From: Methylobacterium sp. Leaf108
Lineage (GTDB): Bacteria > Pseudomonadota > Alphaproteobacteria > Rhizobiales > Beijerinckiaceae
NCBI RefSeq assembly: GCF_001423265.1
Contig: NZ_LMND01000032.1
Coordinates: 1,149 to 65,148, forward strand
DNA length: 64,000 nt
Direction: 5' to 3'
In this document: positions 34,659-42,789 of the stretch, piece after piece
Layout of the letters: each line of letters begins with the position of its first letter
Numbering within the stretch: position 1 is the first letter of the stretch
Translations under genes and position numbers: made by a program
Notes under the pieces: model-generated
Told to the model about the DNA's origin: nothing
Databases searched by the model: none
Seen by the model: the letters and a program-made list of their open reading frames with translations, nothing else

Positions 34659-36185
34659 ATGAGTGGCCCACGCGAGATCGAGCTGAAGCTGGAAGCCGGC
34701 CTGCACGACATGGCCGCCCTGGCCGAACACCCACTGCTGCGGACCGGCGAGGCGCAGGACACGGCGGTCCTGAGCGCGACGTATTTCGACACGGCCGACC
34801 GGGACCTCGCCGCCGCCGGCCTCACTCTGCGCGTGCGCAGGACGCCGACCGGACACGTCCAGACCGTGAAGGCCGCCGCCGCCGGCGCCGGCCTGTTCGA
34901 TAGGCCCGAGTGGGAATGTCCCGTCGAGGGTCCCGAGCCCGACCTCGCCGCCCTCGCGGCGACGCCCGCGGCCGCGATCCTGGCGGATGCGAAAGGCGCA
35001 GGTCTCCACGCGGTGTTCGCCACGGTGGTGGAGCGCACGACCCGTCCCGTCCGCTACGGCGAGTCGCGGATCTCGGTGACCCTGGACCAGGGCCGGGTCG
35101 AGACGCCGGACGGCGACGTGCCGCTGTGCGAGGTCGAGCTCGAACTCGTGGAGGGCCGGGCCGCCGACCTGTTCGGCCTCGCCCAGGCGCTCGCCGAGAC
35201 GGTACCGCTGCGGCTCGGCGCCCTGAGCAAGAGCGAACGGGCCTTCGCTCTCCTCGACGGGACGCTGCGCCGGCCGAGCAAGGCCAGGGCGGTCCGCCTG
35301 GAGGAGACGGCCACGGCCGGCGACGCCTTCCTGGCGATCGCCCAGGCGTGCCTGCGCCACCTGCGCCGCAACGAAGACGTCTTCCTGCACGGCCGCGATC
35401 CGGAGGCCCTGCACCAGATGCGGGTCGCCCTGCGCCGCCTGCGCTCGGCCTTCACCCTGTTCAAGGCGATGCTGGCCGGCGACGCCACGGCGCAGCACCT
35501 GCGCGCCGAGATCAAGCGGGTCTCCGAGCCGTTCGGCCAGGCGCGCAACATCGACGTCTTCCTGAACGAGACGCTGCCCGCCGAGATCGCCCGCAGGCCG
35601 GACGAGGCGAGCCTGACCGCCCTGCGCGAGACCCTGGAGGGCGAGAGGCTGCGCGCCTACGACGTGGTGCTCTCCATCCTCGAGGCGGCCGAGTGGCGCG
35701 GCCTCGTCCTCGATCTGGCTGCCTGGATCGAAACCGGCCCGTGGCGGGCACAGGGGGCCAGCGCCGCGCCGGCGCGCGACGTCGCGGCCGCGATCCTGGA
35801 GCGGGCGCGCCGCCGGATCAAGAAAGGCGGGCGCCACCTCGACAGGCTCGACGCCGACGCGCGCCACCGGGTGCGGATCGAGGCGAAGAAGCTGCGCTAC
35901 GGCGCCGAGTTCTTCGGGTCGCTCTACGCGGGCAAGAAGACGGCCAAGCGCCACAAGGCCTTCGTCGCCGCGCTCTCGGACCTGCAGGACCACCTCGGCG
36001 CCCTCAACGACCTCGCCACCGCCCACGGCATCGTCTCGGGCCTCCTCGTGACGCAGGCGGACGGCGAGGCCCTGTTCGCGGCCGGGCTGACCGCCGCCGA
36101 CGGGGACGCCGGCGCCGGCGCCCTGCTCGAGGCGGCCGCCGAGGCGCACGAGGCGCTCATCGACGTGACGCCGTTCTGGCGCTGA
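34659..36185 (+). CDS. CYTH-CHAD domain protein (inorganic triphosphatase-like)
   Basis: A 508-residue two-domain protein. The CYTH domain (about residues 1-200) has the EIELKLE signature at residues 5-11 and repeated charged strands forming a triphosphate tunnel. The CHAD domain (about 215-500) has the conserved His and basic helices (LHQMRVALRRLRSAF, HRVRIEAKKLRYGAEFF, LQDHLGALND). The N-terminal part probably hydrolyses inorganic triphosphate; CHAD domains bind polyphosphate. Single gene. Confidence 0.88.
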   Translation: MSGPREIELKLEAGLHDMAALAEHPLLRTGEAQDTAVLSATYFDTADRDLAAAGLTLRVRRTPTGHVQTVKAAAAGAGLFDRPEWECPVEGPEPDLAALAATPAAAILADAKGAGLHAVFATVVERTTRPVRYGESRISVTLDQGRVETPDGDVPLCEVELELVEGRAADLFGLAQALAETVPLRLGALSKSERAFALLDGTLRRPSKARAVRLEETATAGDAFLAIAQACLRHLRRNEDVFLHGRDPEALHQMRVALRRLRSAFTLFKAMLAGDATAQHLRAEIKRVSEPFGQARNIDVFLNETLPAEIARRPDEASLTALRETLEGERLRAYDVVLSILEAAEWRGLVLDLAAWIETGPWRAQGASAAPARDVAAAILERARRRIKKGGRHLDRLDADARHRVRIEAKKLRYGAEFFGSLYAGKKTAKRHKAFVAALSDLQDHLGALNDLATAHGIVSGLLVTQADGEALFAAGLTAADGDAGAGALLEAAAEAHEALIDVTPFWR

Positions 36186-36233
36186 CGAGCCCGCTCGGGA
36201 CCAGGCAGGAACCGGATCGTACCATTTCCGGGT

Positions 36234-36325
36234 GATCACTTCGTGATGCGGAAATGGGCTTCGCTCAGGCGCCGCGCCGGCTCGGTGATACCGTTTCCGC
36301 TTGAATCAAGCGGAAACGGTATCAC
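36234..36325. repeat. 92-bp repeat, copy 1, ending in a perfect 41-bp palindrome
   Basis: This element is aligned without gaps to a second copy at 39143-39234, with about 78 of 92 bases identical. Its right part (36285-36325) is a perfect inverted repeat: 20-bp arms and a single central base. The stop codon of the leftward rlmB-like gene (36322-36324) lies inside the right arm. Confidence 0.85.
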
Positions 36326-37158
36326 TCCGCGGGGCGGACGCTCAGGGCATAGAGGGTGATCGCCGCGGCGTTGGAGACGTTCAGGCTGCGGATCTCCCCC
36401 GAGAAGGGAATGCGGGCGAGCACGTCGCAGCAATCCCGGGTGCGCTGGCGCAGGCCCTTGCCCTCGGCTCCGAGCACGATCACCGCAGGCCGGCGCGGGC
36501 CGACGGCGTCGAGCGTCGTCTGCGCATCGGAATCGAGGCCGATGCGGGTGAACCCGCGCTTCCCCAGGTCGATCAGCGCCTCGGCGAGGTTGCGCACCAC
36601 CACCAGCGGCACGTGCTCGAGGCCGCCAGAGGCCGATTTGGCCAGTACGCCGGTGGCGTTGGGCGAATGCCGGGCGGTGGTGACGATGGCGGCGACGCCG
36701 AAGGCGGCGGCGGTGCGGACGATGGCGCCGACGTTGTGGGGATCGGTGATCTGGTCGAGGGCGAGCAGGAGGGCATCGTCGGGTAGGTCGTCGAGGTCCG
36801 GCCCGGGTAGCGGATCGGCTTCGAGGTAGAGCCCCTGGTGCACGGCATCGGGCCCGAGCAGGGCGTTGATGGCGCTGGGCCGGACGAGTTCCGGCTCGAT
36901 CCGCAGGGTCCCGAGTTCGGCCGTCAGGCGGGCCGCCCCGTTCTCGGTGGCGAGCAGCCGATGCAGCCGCCGCCCGTCGTTGGCGAGCGCCTGGAACACC
37001 GGGTGCCAGCCGTAGAGGACGACCCGGTCGCCGCTCGGCCCGGTCGGTCGGAAGCGATCCCGCACCGCGCCGGAGCCGAACCGGCGGCCGCGCTCCTTGC
37101 GATCCCCGCCGGTCGGCCGGGGCTTGTGTGTCGGCGGGTCGTCGCTGTGGCTGGTCAT
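36322..37158 (-). CDS. rlmB: 23S rRNA 2'-O-ribose methyltransferase (RlmB/TrmH family)
   Basis: A 278-residue SPOUT methyltransferase. After a disordered basic N-terminus, VVLYGWHPVFQAL opens the substrate-binding domain (about residue 50). The SPOUT knot is seen in LALDQITDPHNVGAIVRTAAAFGV, VIVLGAEGKGLRQRTRDCCD and IPFSGEIRSLNVSNAAAITLYAL. It probably methylates a guanosine in 23S rRNA; the exact target is an inference. The Met at 37158 is favoured over a longer Arg-rich extension. The stop codon is supplied by a dispersed 92-bp repeat. Confidence 0.85.
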   Translation of the reverse strand: MTSHSDDPPTHKPRPTGGDRKERGRRFGSGAVRDRFRPTGPSGDRVVLYGWHPVFQALANDGRRLHRLLATENGAARLTAELGTLRIEPELVRPSAINALLGPDAVHQGLYLEADPLPGPDLDDLPDDALLLALDQITDPHNVGAIVRTAAAFGVAAIVTTARHSPNATGVLAKSASGGLEHVPLVVVRNLAEALIDLGKRGFTRIGLDSDAQTTLDAVGPRRPAVIVLGAEGKGLRQRTRDCCDVLARIPFSGEIRSLNVSNAAAITLYALSVRPAE

Positions 37159-37351
37159 GAGGGCGGTCCGATCCAAACCCGCGACAAACCGGCCCGCACC
37201 TCGTTCGTCAAGCCACCCCGGCCCGCGAGCGGCGCCAATGCGCCTCATCGTCCGGCAACGTCCCGGTCCGCGACCCCGTCGCCGCACGACAACCGACGAG
37301 GAGCGTTGCACAGCGCGACGAACCCCCCTATAGAACCCTCGCCCGACCAAA

Positions 37352-37427
37352 GCGCCCTTCGTCTAGCGGTCCAGGACGTCGCCCTTTCACGGCGAAAACA
37401 CGGGTTCGATTCCCGTAGGGCGCGCCA
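37352..37427 (+). tRNA. tRNA-Glu (anticodon TTC)
   Basis: A full cloverleaf: acceptor arms GCGCCCT / AGGGCGC with discriminator G and an encoded CCA, D-arm GTCTAGCGGTCCAGGAC, anticodon arm CGCCC-TTTCAC-GGCG with anticodon TTC, and T-arm CGGG-TTCGATT-CCCG. Confidence 0.95.
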
Positions 37428-37809
37428 ACCAAATCAACGCCTTGGGTCGTGGTTTGGGCGTGGTCTCATAAGAGACGTCTCACTTAGCACTGTGTGCCAA
37501 ACGGTGGGCCGGAGGATTTCCCGCAGCCCACGATCGCAGACGTTCGTCAGGAACAGACTGCGATTCCCGTTTTGGTGCGACGCCTCCGCGACGTGCTTGA
37601 TGCTCGGCTAATTGTCGTCCGACATCACAGTCACGAGCCAAGTTGCGTACCGGCTCACCTGTGAGATGGACGACCCACCCCGCCGGCCCGTGATCAGATC
37701 GGGCGGCGGGGAGGCCTTGTTCGTCAGCTTTCGCGGTCTCTGTCGGAGCCCGTGAGCAGGCTCAGAAGAGGGTGGCTTCGCCAGCTAAGGTGAAACCGTC
37801 ACGACCGGG
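37428..37809. other. Intergenic region after tRNA-Glu
   Basis: About 380 bases with mixed base composition and no gene I can support. Being next to a tRNA 3' end it is a possible integration scar, but I see no integrase fragment or repeat of the tRNA end. Confidence 0.4.
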
Positions 37810-38421
37810 TCAGTCGACAACCTTGCCGTCCGCGCCAACCTTGACGGTCTGCTCGTTGTCGGCGCCCGCCACCTTGATCTCGTACTGTACCGCAGAACCG
37901 TCCTTGGACACGTCAGCCTCGAAGGCCTTGCCGCCAGGCACCTTCTGCTCGGCGATCGCCAGCGCGTCCTTGAGCGTGGTTTTGGCATTCTGGAAATCGG
38001 CAGGCTTTAAACGGGTGAAGTACCGCTCGATCGGCTGGTTCTCGGTCTTGTAAACCTCGCCCGTGTCGGCGTTGATGTAGTGCTCGACGAGCTTGCCGCT
38101 CGGGTAGACCACTTTGATCTCGTAATGCGCCGGGTCCTTGCCCTCGACGTTCTCGAAGTCGGCGTCGATGGCACGGCCGCCTTTCTCCTCGCCCTTGCCC
38201 TCGGCAGCCATCAGCGCCTTCGTCAGGCTGACCTTAGCCACCTTCGCAGCCTGCCATTCCTTCATGTCACCATTGGTCCGCATGGCAGGTGCGTTGGTGG
38301 CTCCTCCGGCAGTCGATGGCGTACCCGGCGTGGGCGCGGGAGCCGGGGCGGTGGTCTGAGCCAGGGCAAGACCGGTGCCGAGTGCGAGTAGACCGGCGGT
38401 AGCGGCAAAACGCTTCAACAT
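37810..38421 (-). CDS. Secreted PepSY-domain protein
   Basis: A 203-residue exported protein. The signal peptide (MLKRFAATAGLLALGTGLALAQ) is followed by a Pro/Thr-rich linker and two PepSY-like units: about residues 60-125 (HYEIKVVYPSGKLVEHYINADTGEV) and about 135-203 (QYEIKVAGADNEQTVKVGADGKVVD). PepSY domains often inhibit proteases or sense envelope conditions. An in-frame Met four codons upstream (38433) is the alternative start. Monocistronic and lower in GC than its neighbours. Confidence 0.75.
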   Translation of the reverse strand: MLKRFAATAGLLALGTGLALAQTTAPAPAPTPGTPSTAGGATNAPAMRTNGDMKEWQAAKVAKVSLTKALMAAEGKGEEKGGRAIDADFENVEGKDPAHYEIKVVYPSGKLVEHYINADTGEVYKTENQPIERYFTRLKPADFQNAKTTLKDALAIAEQKVPGGKAFEADVSKDGSAVQYEIKVAGADNEQTVKVGADGKVVD

Positions 38422-39142
38422 GCTGGTATCCATCTTCCATGTGATAGTGAGCCGAAGCCCGGGCAAAGAACGCGGTTCTGCGGATTGCGTTCACTGCAAG
38501 TGGCGGGGCTTGTCGGAAACGCGAACGTGCCTTCGTTCGCAGATCGCCAGCCATCCCTGATCCAAAAGGCCCTTCGCCGCGCGCTTCCCATGGGGAGGCG
38601 GGGGCGATAGCACTCGGAGCGCCGGACAGAATGGCACCGAGCGGAGTTTTGAGTTTTCGTTTGGCATGGCCGGACCGCGTCTTCCCGATGATCTCGGGGA
38701 TGAGATCGCTCCGCTCCTTCCACCGCCTCGGTCCCATCCGAAGGGTGGGCGTCGTCCGATCGAGAACCGGGCCGCACTTGCGCTGGCCTGACGTCGCAGG
38801 TCCTGCGCGATCCGGCTTGGCACGGACCGATTCCGCCGGGTGATCCCGAAGGACCTCAGGCCATTCCCGCCGCCCCCGTGGGCAGACAGGGTAAGAGCGG
38901 CCGACGAACTTGCGCGATCGCTCGCGGAGGATGAGGTGGAACGGTCTGCCGGCGAGGGGCGACGTCAGCCCGGTGAGCGTGCCGACGGCAACGGTCGAGA
39001 GCCACCCGTCGGCACGATGCGCCACGGCTCGTCCGAGGCCGACGGGATCGCGATTTTCTCAGCGGACAGCCACTGCGCTTCGGCAAGGCAACCGCCTCGG
39101 GTTTGAACGCAGGTGCGAGCGCGCTCATAACCATGTCCAGCC
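38422..39142. other. Intergenic region with no supported gene
   Basis: About 720 bases. Several open frames exist on both strands but all have poor codon statistics or Arg/Ser-rich composition and no motif. The region may be a decayed gene or mobile-element remnant between the PepSY gene and a dispersed repeat. Confidence 0.4.
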
Positions 39143-39234
39143 GATCACGTCGCGATGCCGACATGGGCTTCGCTCAGGCGCCGTGCGGGCCCGGTGATAC
39201 GGCTCCCGCTTGATTCAAGCGGACACCGTCTCAC
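39143..39234. repeat. 92-bp repeat, copy 2
   Basis: A gapless partner of the copy at 36234-36325, in the same orientation relative to its leftward host gene. The palindrome is imperfect here. The stop codon of the GH25 gene (39231-39233) is at exactly the same offset in the repeat as the rlmB stop in copy 1. Confidence 0.85.
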
Positions 39235-40085
39235 TTGTTCGTGCAGAGGCCCTGCGGCGAGAGGCGGTGATGATCGCGCGGATCGCAGTCGGTGGAGAGA
39301 AACGACGCCCATTCGGCCGTGGTCCCGTAGAAGGCGTTCCGGTCGACGTCGCCGCGCACGCCCGGCACCCGGCCCGTCGACGTGAACTGCCACAGCATCC
39401 ACTTGCGCCGGGCATAGCGCTGCTCGGGCTCGGCCGCGGTGGAGCGGACCCAATGGGGATAGTCCGGCAGCTCGTTCTCGAGCACGTCCTTGTGGAAGGT
39501 GATGTCGGTGTAGATGATCGGGCGCTTGCCGGTGTACCGCTCCATCTCGTCGAGCATGTACTGCACCATCGCGAGCGCCTGGGCCTTGGGCAGCTTCTTT
39601 GGGCAGAGCTGGGAATGGCCGTTCCACTCCACGTCGAGGACGGGGGGGAGGGCGGTGGGGTCGTTGGGCACGTTCTTCTTGAACCACGCCATCTGGTCCT
39701 GCGCCGAGCGGCACCAGAACACGAAGTGGTAGGCCCCGCGCGGCACGCCGGCCTGCGCCGCGCCGTCCCAGTTCTCGCGGAACCGCTCGTCGACGTGGTC
39801 GCCGCCCTCGGTGGCCTTGATGAAGGCGAACTGGGTGCCGGCCTTGCGCACCGAGGCCCAATCGACCCGGCCCTGCCACTTCGAGATGTCGATGCCCTGG
39901 ATCGGGTGGCTCTTGGCGCGGGCGACGCCGGGGTGGGGCTTCACGTCGCCCTTGTCGGGATAGAAGTCCGTGGTGCCGCCCGCGCAGGCCGCCAGCCCCG
40001 CCATCAGCGCGATGGCAGCGGTCCGGCGCATCCAGGCGCCGGGGTCGCGACCCGTCGTCGGGGGGCGCTCGTTCGTCAGAGACAT
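39231..40085 (-). CDS. Glycoside hydrolase family 25 (lysozyme-like) lipoprotein
   Basis: A 284-residue exported muramidase. A hydrophobic segment with a lipobox (MAGLAACAGG) predicts a lipoprotein. The GH25 domain has GIDISKWQGRVDWASV (first catalytic-site Asp), FAFIKATEG, GAYHFVFW, PPVLDVEW (catalytic DxE) and YTDITFH. It should cleave peptidoglycan glycan strands. The start is uncertain: Met at 40085 is used, but a Met at 40031, directly before the signal helix, is also plausible. The stop codon lies in a dispersed 92-bp repeat. Confidence 0.85.
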   Translation of the reverse strand: MSLTNERPPTTGRDPGAWMRRTAAIALMAGLAACAGGTTDFYPDKGDVKPHPGVARAKSHPIQGIDISKWQGRVDWASVRKAGTQFAFIKATEGGDHVDERFRENWDGAAQAGVPRGAYHFVFWCRSAQDQMAWFKKNVPNDPTALPPVLDVEWNGHSQLCPKKLPKAQALAMVQYMLDEMERYTGKRPIIYTDITFHKDVLENELPDYPHWVRSTAAEPEQRYARRKWMLWQFTSTGRVPGVRGDVDRNAFYGTTAEWASFLSTDCDPRDHHRLSPQGLCTNK

Positions 40086-40239
40086 CGAACCCACGTCCAT
40101 CACCCTACGCGCCACGCACTTCGATCATGCAAACACCTGGATCATGGATGCCCGAGCGCAGTTAACAGACGTTTGCCGAGATTGAGGCAGATTTCCGGAA
40201 GCCGTTGCCTGTGAGCAACGTGTGGACACCGCCCCCCGC

Positions 40240-40695
40240 ATGGATCGCACGATGACGCGGACCCTCTTCACGATCGGCTACGAAGGGCTCGACCCCGAGC
40301 GCCTGCGCGCCGCCCTCACAGGGGCCGGCGTCACCCGCCTCGCCGACGTCCGGGCGGTGGCCAATTCGCGCAAGCGCGGCTTCTCGAAGACGGCGCTCGC
40401 CGCCTTCCTCGAGGACGGCGGCGTCTCCTACGATCACCTCCGGGCACTGGGCACGCCCAAGGCCGGCCGGCAGGCCGCCCGGGCCCACGATGCCGGCCTC
40501 ATGCGCAGGATCTATTGCGAGGCGGTGCTCGACACCGGCGACGGCGGCCTCGCCCTCGACGCCCTGGCTGACCTGGCGGCACGGGGACCGACCTGCCTCC
40601 TGTGCTTCGAGCGCGAGCCGGAGCGCTGCCATCGTCGCATCCTGGCCGAGCGCCTCGCCGAACGGGGCTTCGCGGTGGTCGACCTGTTCGGTTGA
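40240..40695 (+). CDS. DUF488 domain protein
   Basis: A 151-residue protein of the DUF488 family: FTIGYEGLDPERL at the start, LADVRAVANSRKRGFSK, YDHLRALGTPK and the Cys-rich CLLCFEREPERCHRRILAE near the end. The conserved Cys, Arg and His pattern suggests a ligand- or nucleic-acid-related enzyme, but no reaction is established. Other possible starts are GTG 40222 and ATG 40252. It precedes the LuxR-type gene by about 150 bases on the same strand. Confidence 0.8.
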   Translation: MDRTMTRTLFTIGYEGLDPERLRAALTGAGVTRLADVRAVANSRKRGFSKTALAAFLEDGGVSYDHLRALGTPKAGRQAARAHDAGLMRRIYCEAVLDTGDGGLALDALADLAARGPTCLLCFEREPERCHRRILAERLAERGFAVVDLFG

Positions 40696-40780
40696 AGGAC
40701 CGGCGACGACCACTTGTATGGCGCTTGCGCAGGCAGGATCGCAGCGGGCGATACCGGTCCGTTTTATCGACCTGAGATCA

Positions 40781-40801
40781 TTGACAATGACTCTACGTCA
40801 T
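40781..40801 (+). promoter_or_regulatory. Candidate -35 element and palindrome before the LuxR-type gene
   Basis: TTGACA at 40781 is followed immediately by ATGAC-N5-GTCAT (40787-40801). No convincing -10 hexamer is seen at the right distance, and the palindrome does not look like a classical lux box. Confidence 0.3.
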
Positions 40802-40843
40802 ACCTCTCTGTGACGATTGCGGACGGCGGGCGGAGTGACGGGG

Positions 40844-41572
40844 ATGACGCGCAAATCCCTGGATCACACCCTCAGTTTCCTGCGCTCCCTGGACCGCACG
40901 GCCAGCAGCGGCGACGTGGCGGATCTTCTCCTGGCGGAACTGTCCGACCTCGGCGTCACCCACGTGATGGCCGCGACGGTGCCGACACCGGGCACGCCGG
41001 CCCGGCAACACCAGAACCACGTCCTGCTCAACACCTTCCCCAGCGAATGGGGCCGGCGTTATCTCTCGCGGGGCTATGCCTTCCACGATCCCACCGTCCG
41101 GCGCCTGGGGACGAGCGCGATCCCCTTCGCCTGGGGCGACGTGCGCGCGGCCACCGATGACGCGACCGCCTGCCGCGTGATGGACGAAGCCGCCGAGTTC
41201 GACCTTCGCGAAGGCCTGACGATCCCGCTCCAGACCCTGGACGGGGAGATCGCAGGCTTCAGCGTCTCGGGCGAGCGGCTCGGGATCGACCCCATCGACC
41301 GGGGCATGCTCCAGCTCGTGGCCACCTATGCCTTCGGGCACCTGCTGCTGCTCAACGGGCAGGGGCTCGCCGCGCCGGTGCGGCTGGCCCCGCGCGAGCG
41401 CGAGGCCCTGCAGTGGGCCGCGGAGGGCAAGACGGATTGGGAGATCGGCGAGGTCATGGGCATCTCGACCCACGGCGTCGATTTCCACCTGCGCTCGGCC
41501 CGCAGCAAGCTCGGGACCACCAACCGCACCCAGGCCGTCGCCATGGCCCTGCGCCGCGGCCTCATCATCTGA
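40844..41572 (+). CDS. LuxR-family quorum-sensing regulator (no luxI in the window)
   Basis: A 242-residue two-domain regulator. The N-terminal autoinducer-binding domain (about residues 10-165) has Trp69, Tyr73, Asp82 and Trp97, with exactly the spacing (4, 9, 15) of TraR Trp57, Tyr61, Asp70 and Trp85, the residues contacting acyl-homoserine lactone. The C-terminal LuxR helix-turn-helix (LAPREREALQWAAEGKTDWEIGEVMG.ST, about 175-240) is complete. It is likely a functional AHL-responsive regulator. Neither a synthase gene nor a canonical lux box is visible here. GGAG eight bases before ATG 40844 supports the start. Confidence 0.9.
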   Translation: MTRKSLDHTLSFLRSLDRTASSGDVADLLLAELSDLGVTHVMAATVPTPGTPARQHQNHVLLNTFPSEWGRRYLSRGYAFHDPTVRRLGTSAIPFAWGDVRAATDDATACRVMDEAAEFDLREGLTIPLQTLDGEIAGFSVSGERLGIDPIDRGMLQLVATYAFGHLLLLNGQGLAAPVRLAPREREALQWAAEGKTDWEIGEVMGISTHGVDFHLRSARSKLGTTNRTQAVAMALRRGLII

Positions 41573-41645
41573 CGGCCGGCGGGACAGCGCGCGACGAGGG
41601 CGGCCGCCCCGCCGTCGCCATCATCTCGTGGGAGCGGCGGGCCCG

Positions 41646-42776
41646 ATGAGGCTCGATCACGACCCGACGGCGCGGGACAGCGCCTGGCGCCGCTTCGCCG
41701 TCGCCTTCGCGCTCGGCAGCCTCGTGCTCGGCGCCGGCGCCATCGGCTTCGTCGCGGCGACCGATCCCTACGGCCTGCGCGCCGCACCCGGGCGGGCGCC
41801 CGGCCCGCTCATGGATTCCAACCAGCGCTTCCTCTATCCGCAGATCGTGCGCGGAGGGGCCTACGACTCGGCCGTCATCGGCACCTCCACCGCCCGCCTC
41901 CTCGATCCGCGCGACCTCGACCGGGCGCTCGGCGGACGCTTCGCGAACCTCGCGATGAATGCCGCGACGCCCTTCGAGCAGCGCGCGATGGCCCGCCTCG
42001 TCCTGGCGCAGGGGGCGCCGAGGACGATGCTGCTCGCCCTCGATTCGACCTGGTGCGAGGCCGATGCCGACACCCGCCTCGTGACGCCGCGCCCGTTTCC
42101 GAACTGGCTCTACGAGCCCGATCCGTCCCCCATGATGCGGCACCTCTCCGTTCTGCGGCAGGTGAACTGGCAGAGCCTCGTCACCGGGGCGGACGTGGTG
42201 CTGCACCGCATCGGCCAACGGCCCGCGCGCATCCGCAGGGACGGCTACGCCGTCTTCACCCCACCGGACGAGCACTACGACGCCGCCCGCGCCGCCCGGC
42301 ACATCCACGGCGGCACCACGGCGGTGGAGGGAGCAGAGGGGGCAGAGGAACCCGGCCGGGCGCCCGAGGTCTCGCAGGCGATGCCCGCCCTCGACTGGCT
42401 CGATGCCCTACTCGCCGCGATGCCGGCCGCGACCACCAAGCTCCTGGCCTTCATGCCCGTCCATGTGGCGGTCCAGGGCCGCCCCGGCACGGCCAGGGGC
42501 TCCCGGGAGGCGGCCTGCAAGGCGCATGTGGCCGCCATCGGCCGGCGCCGCGGCGCCACGGTGGTGGATTTCCGGATGCCGTCCCCCGTCACCACGCAGG
42601 ACCGCAACTATTGGGACCCGCTGCACTACCGGCTGCCGGTGGCGGCCCGGATCGTCGAGGCCCTGGCCCGGGCCCGCACCACGGGCGCGGACGATGAGGC
42701 GGGATTCTTCCGGGTGCTCGCCCATGCTCCGGCCGAGGCGGCACCGGCCGAGCCTGCCCCAGACGGAGCCGAGTGA
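41646..42776 (+). CDS. Membrane-anchored SGNH-hydrolase-like protein
   Basis: A 376-residue protein. One N-terminal membrane anchor (FALGSLVLGAGAIGFVAATDP, about residues 20-40) is followed by an extracytoplasmic domain. The block SAVIGTSTARLLDP near residue 80 looks like the SGNH block I (GDS-like, here GTS), and NYWDPLHYR near 330 gives the C-terminal DxxH. These are the catalytic elements of SGNH esterases such as the AlgX/DltD-like cell-surface acyl-transfer proteins. Low-complexity Glu/Ala runs occur at 225-245. The substrate is unknown. It follows the LuxR gene by 73 bases. Confidence 0.6.
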   Translation: MRLDHDPTARDSAWRRFAVAFALGSLVLGAGAIGFVAATDPYGLRAAPGRAPGPLMDSNQRFLYPQIVRGGAYDSAVIGTSTARLLDPRDLDRALGGRFANLAMNAATPFEQRAMARLVLAQGAPRTMLLALDSTWCEADADTRLVTPRPFPNWLYEPDPSPMMRHLSVLRQVNWQSLVTGADVVLHRIGQRPARIRRDGYAVFTPPDEHYDAARAARHIHGGTTAVEGAEGAEEPGRAPEVSQAMPALDWLDALLAAMPAATTKLLAFMPVHVAVQGRPGTARGSREAACKAHVAAIGRRRGATVVDFRMPSPVTTQDRNYWDPLHYRLPVAARIVEALARARTTGADDEAGFFRVLAHAPAEAAPAEPAPDGAE

Positions 42777-42789
42777 GGGTCGTCTCGGT

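Noticed and set aside
38267..39025. 252-residue open frame overlapping the PepSY gene
   Set aside because: It runs through the PepSY signal-peptide region in another frame on the same strand and has no recognisable domain.
40787..40801. lux box before the LuxR-type gene
   Set aside because: The ATGAC-N5-GTCAT palindrome is too short and unlike the 18-20 bp lux-box consensus.
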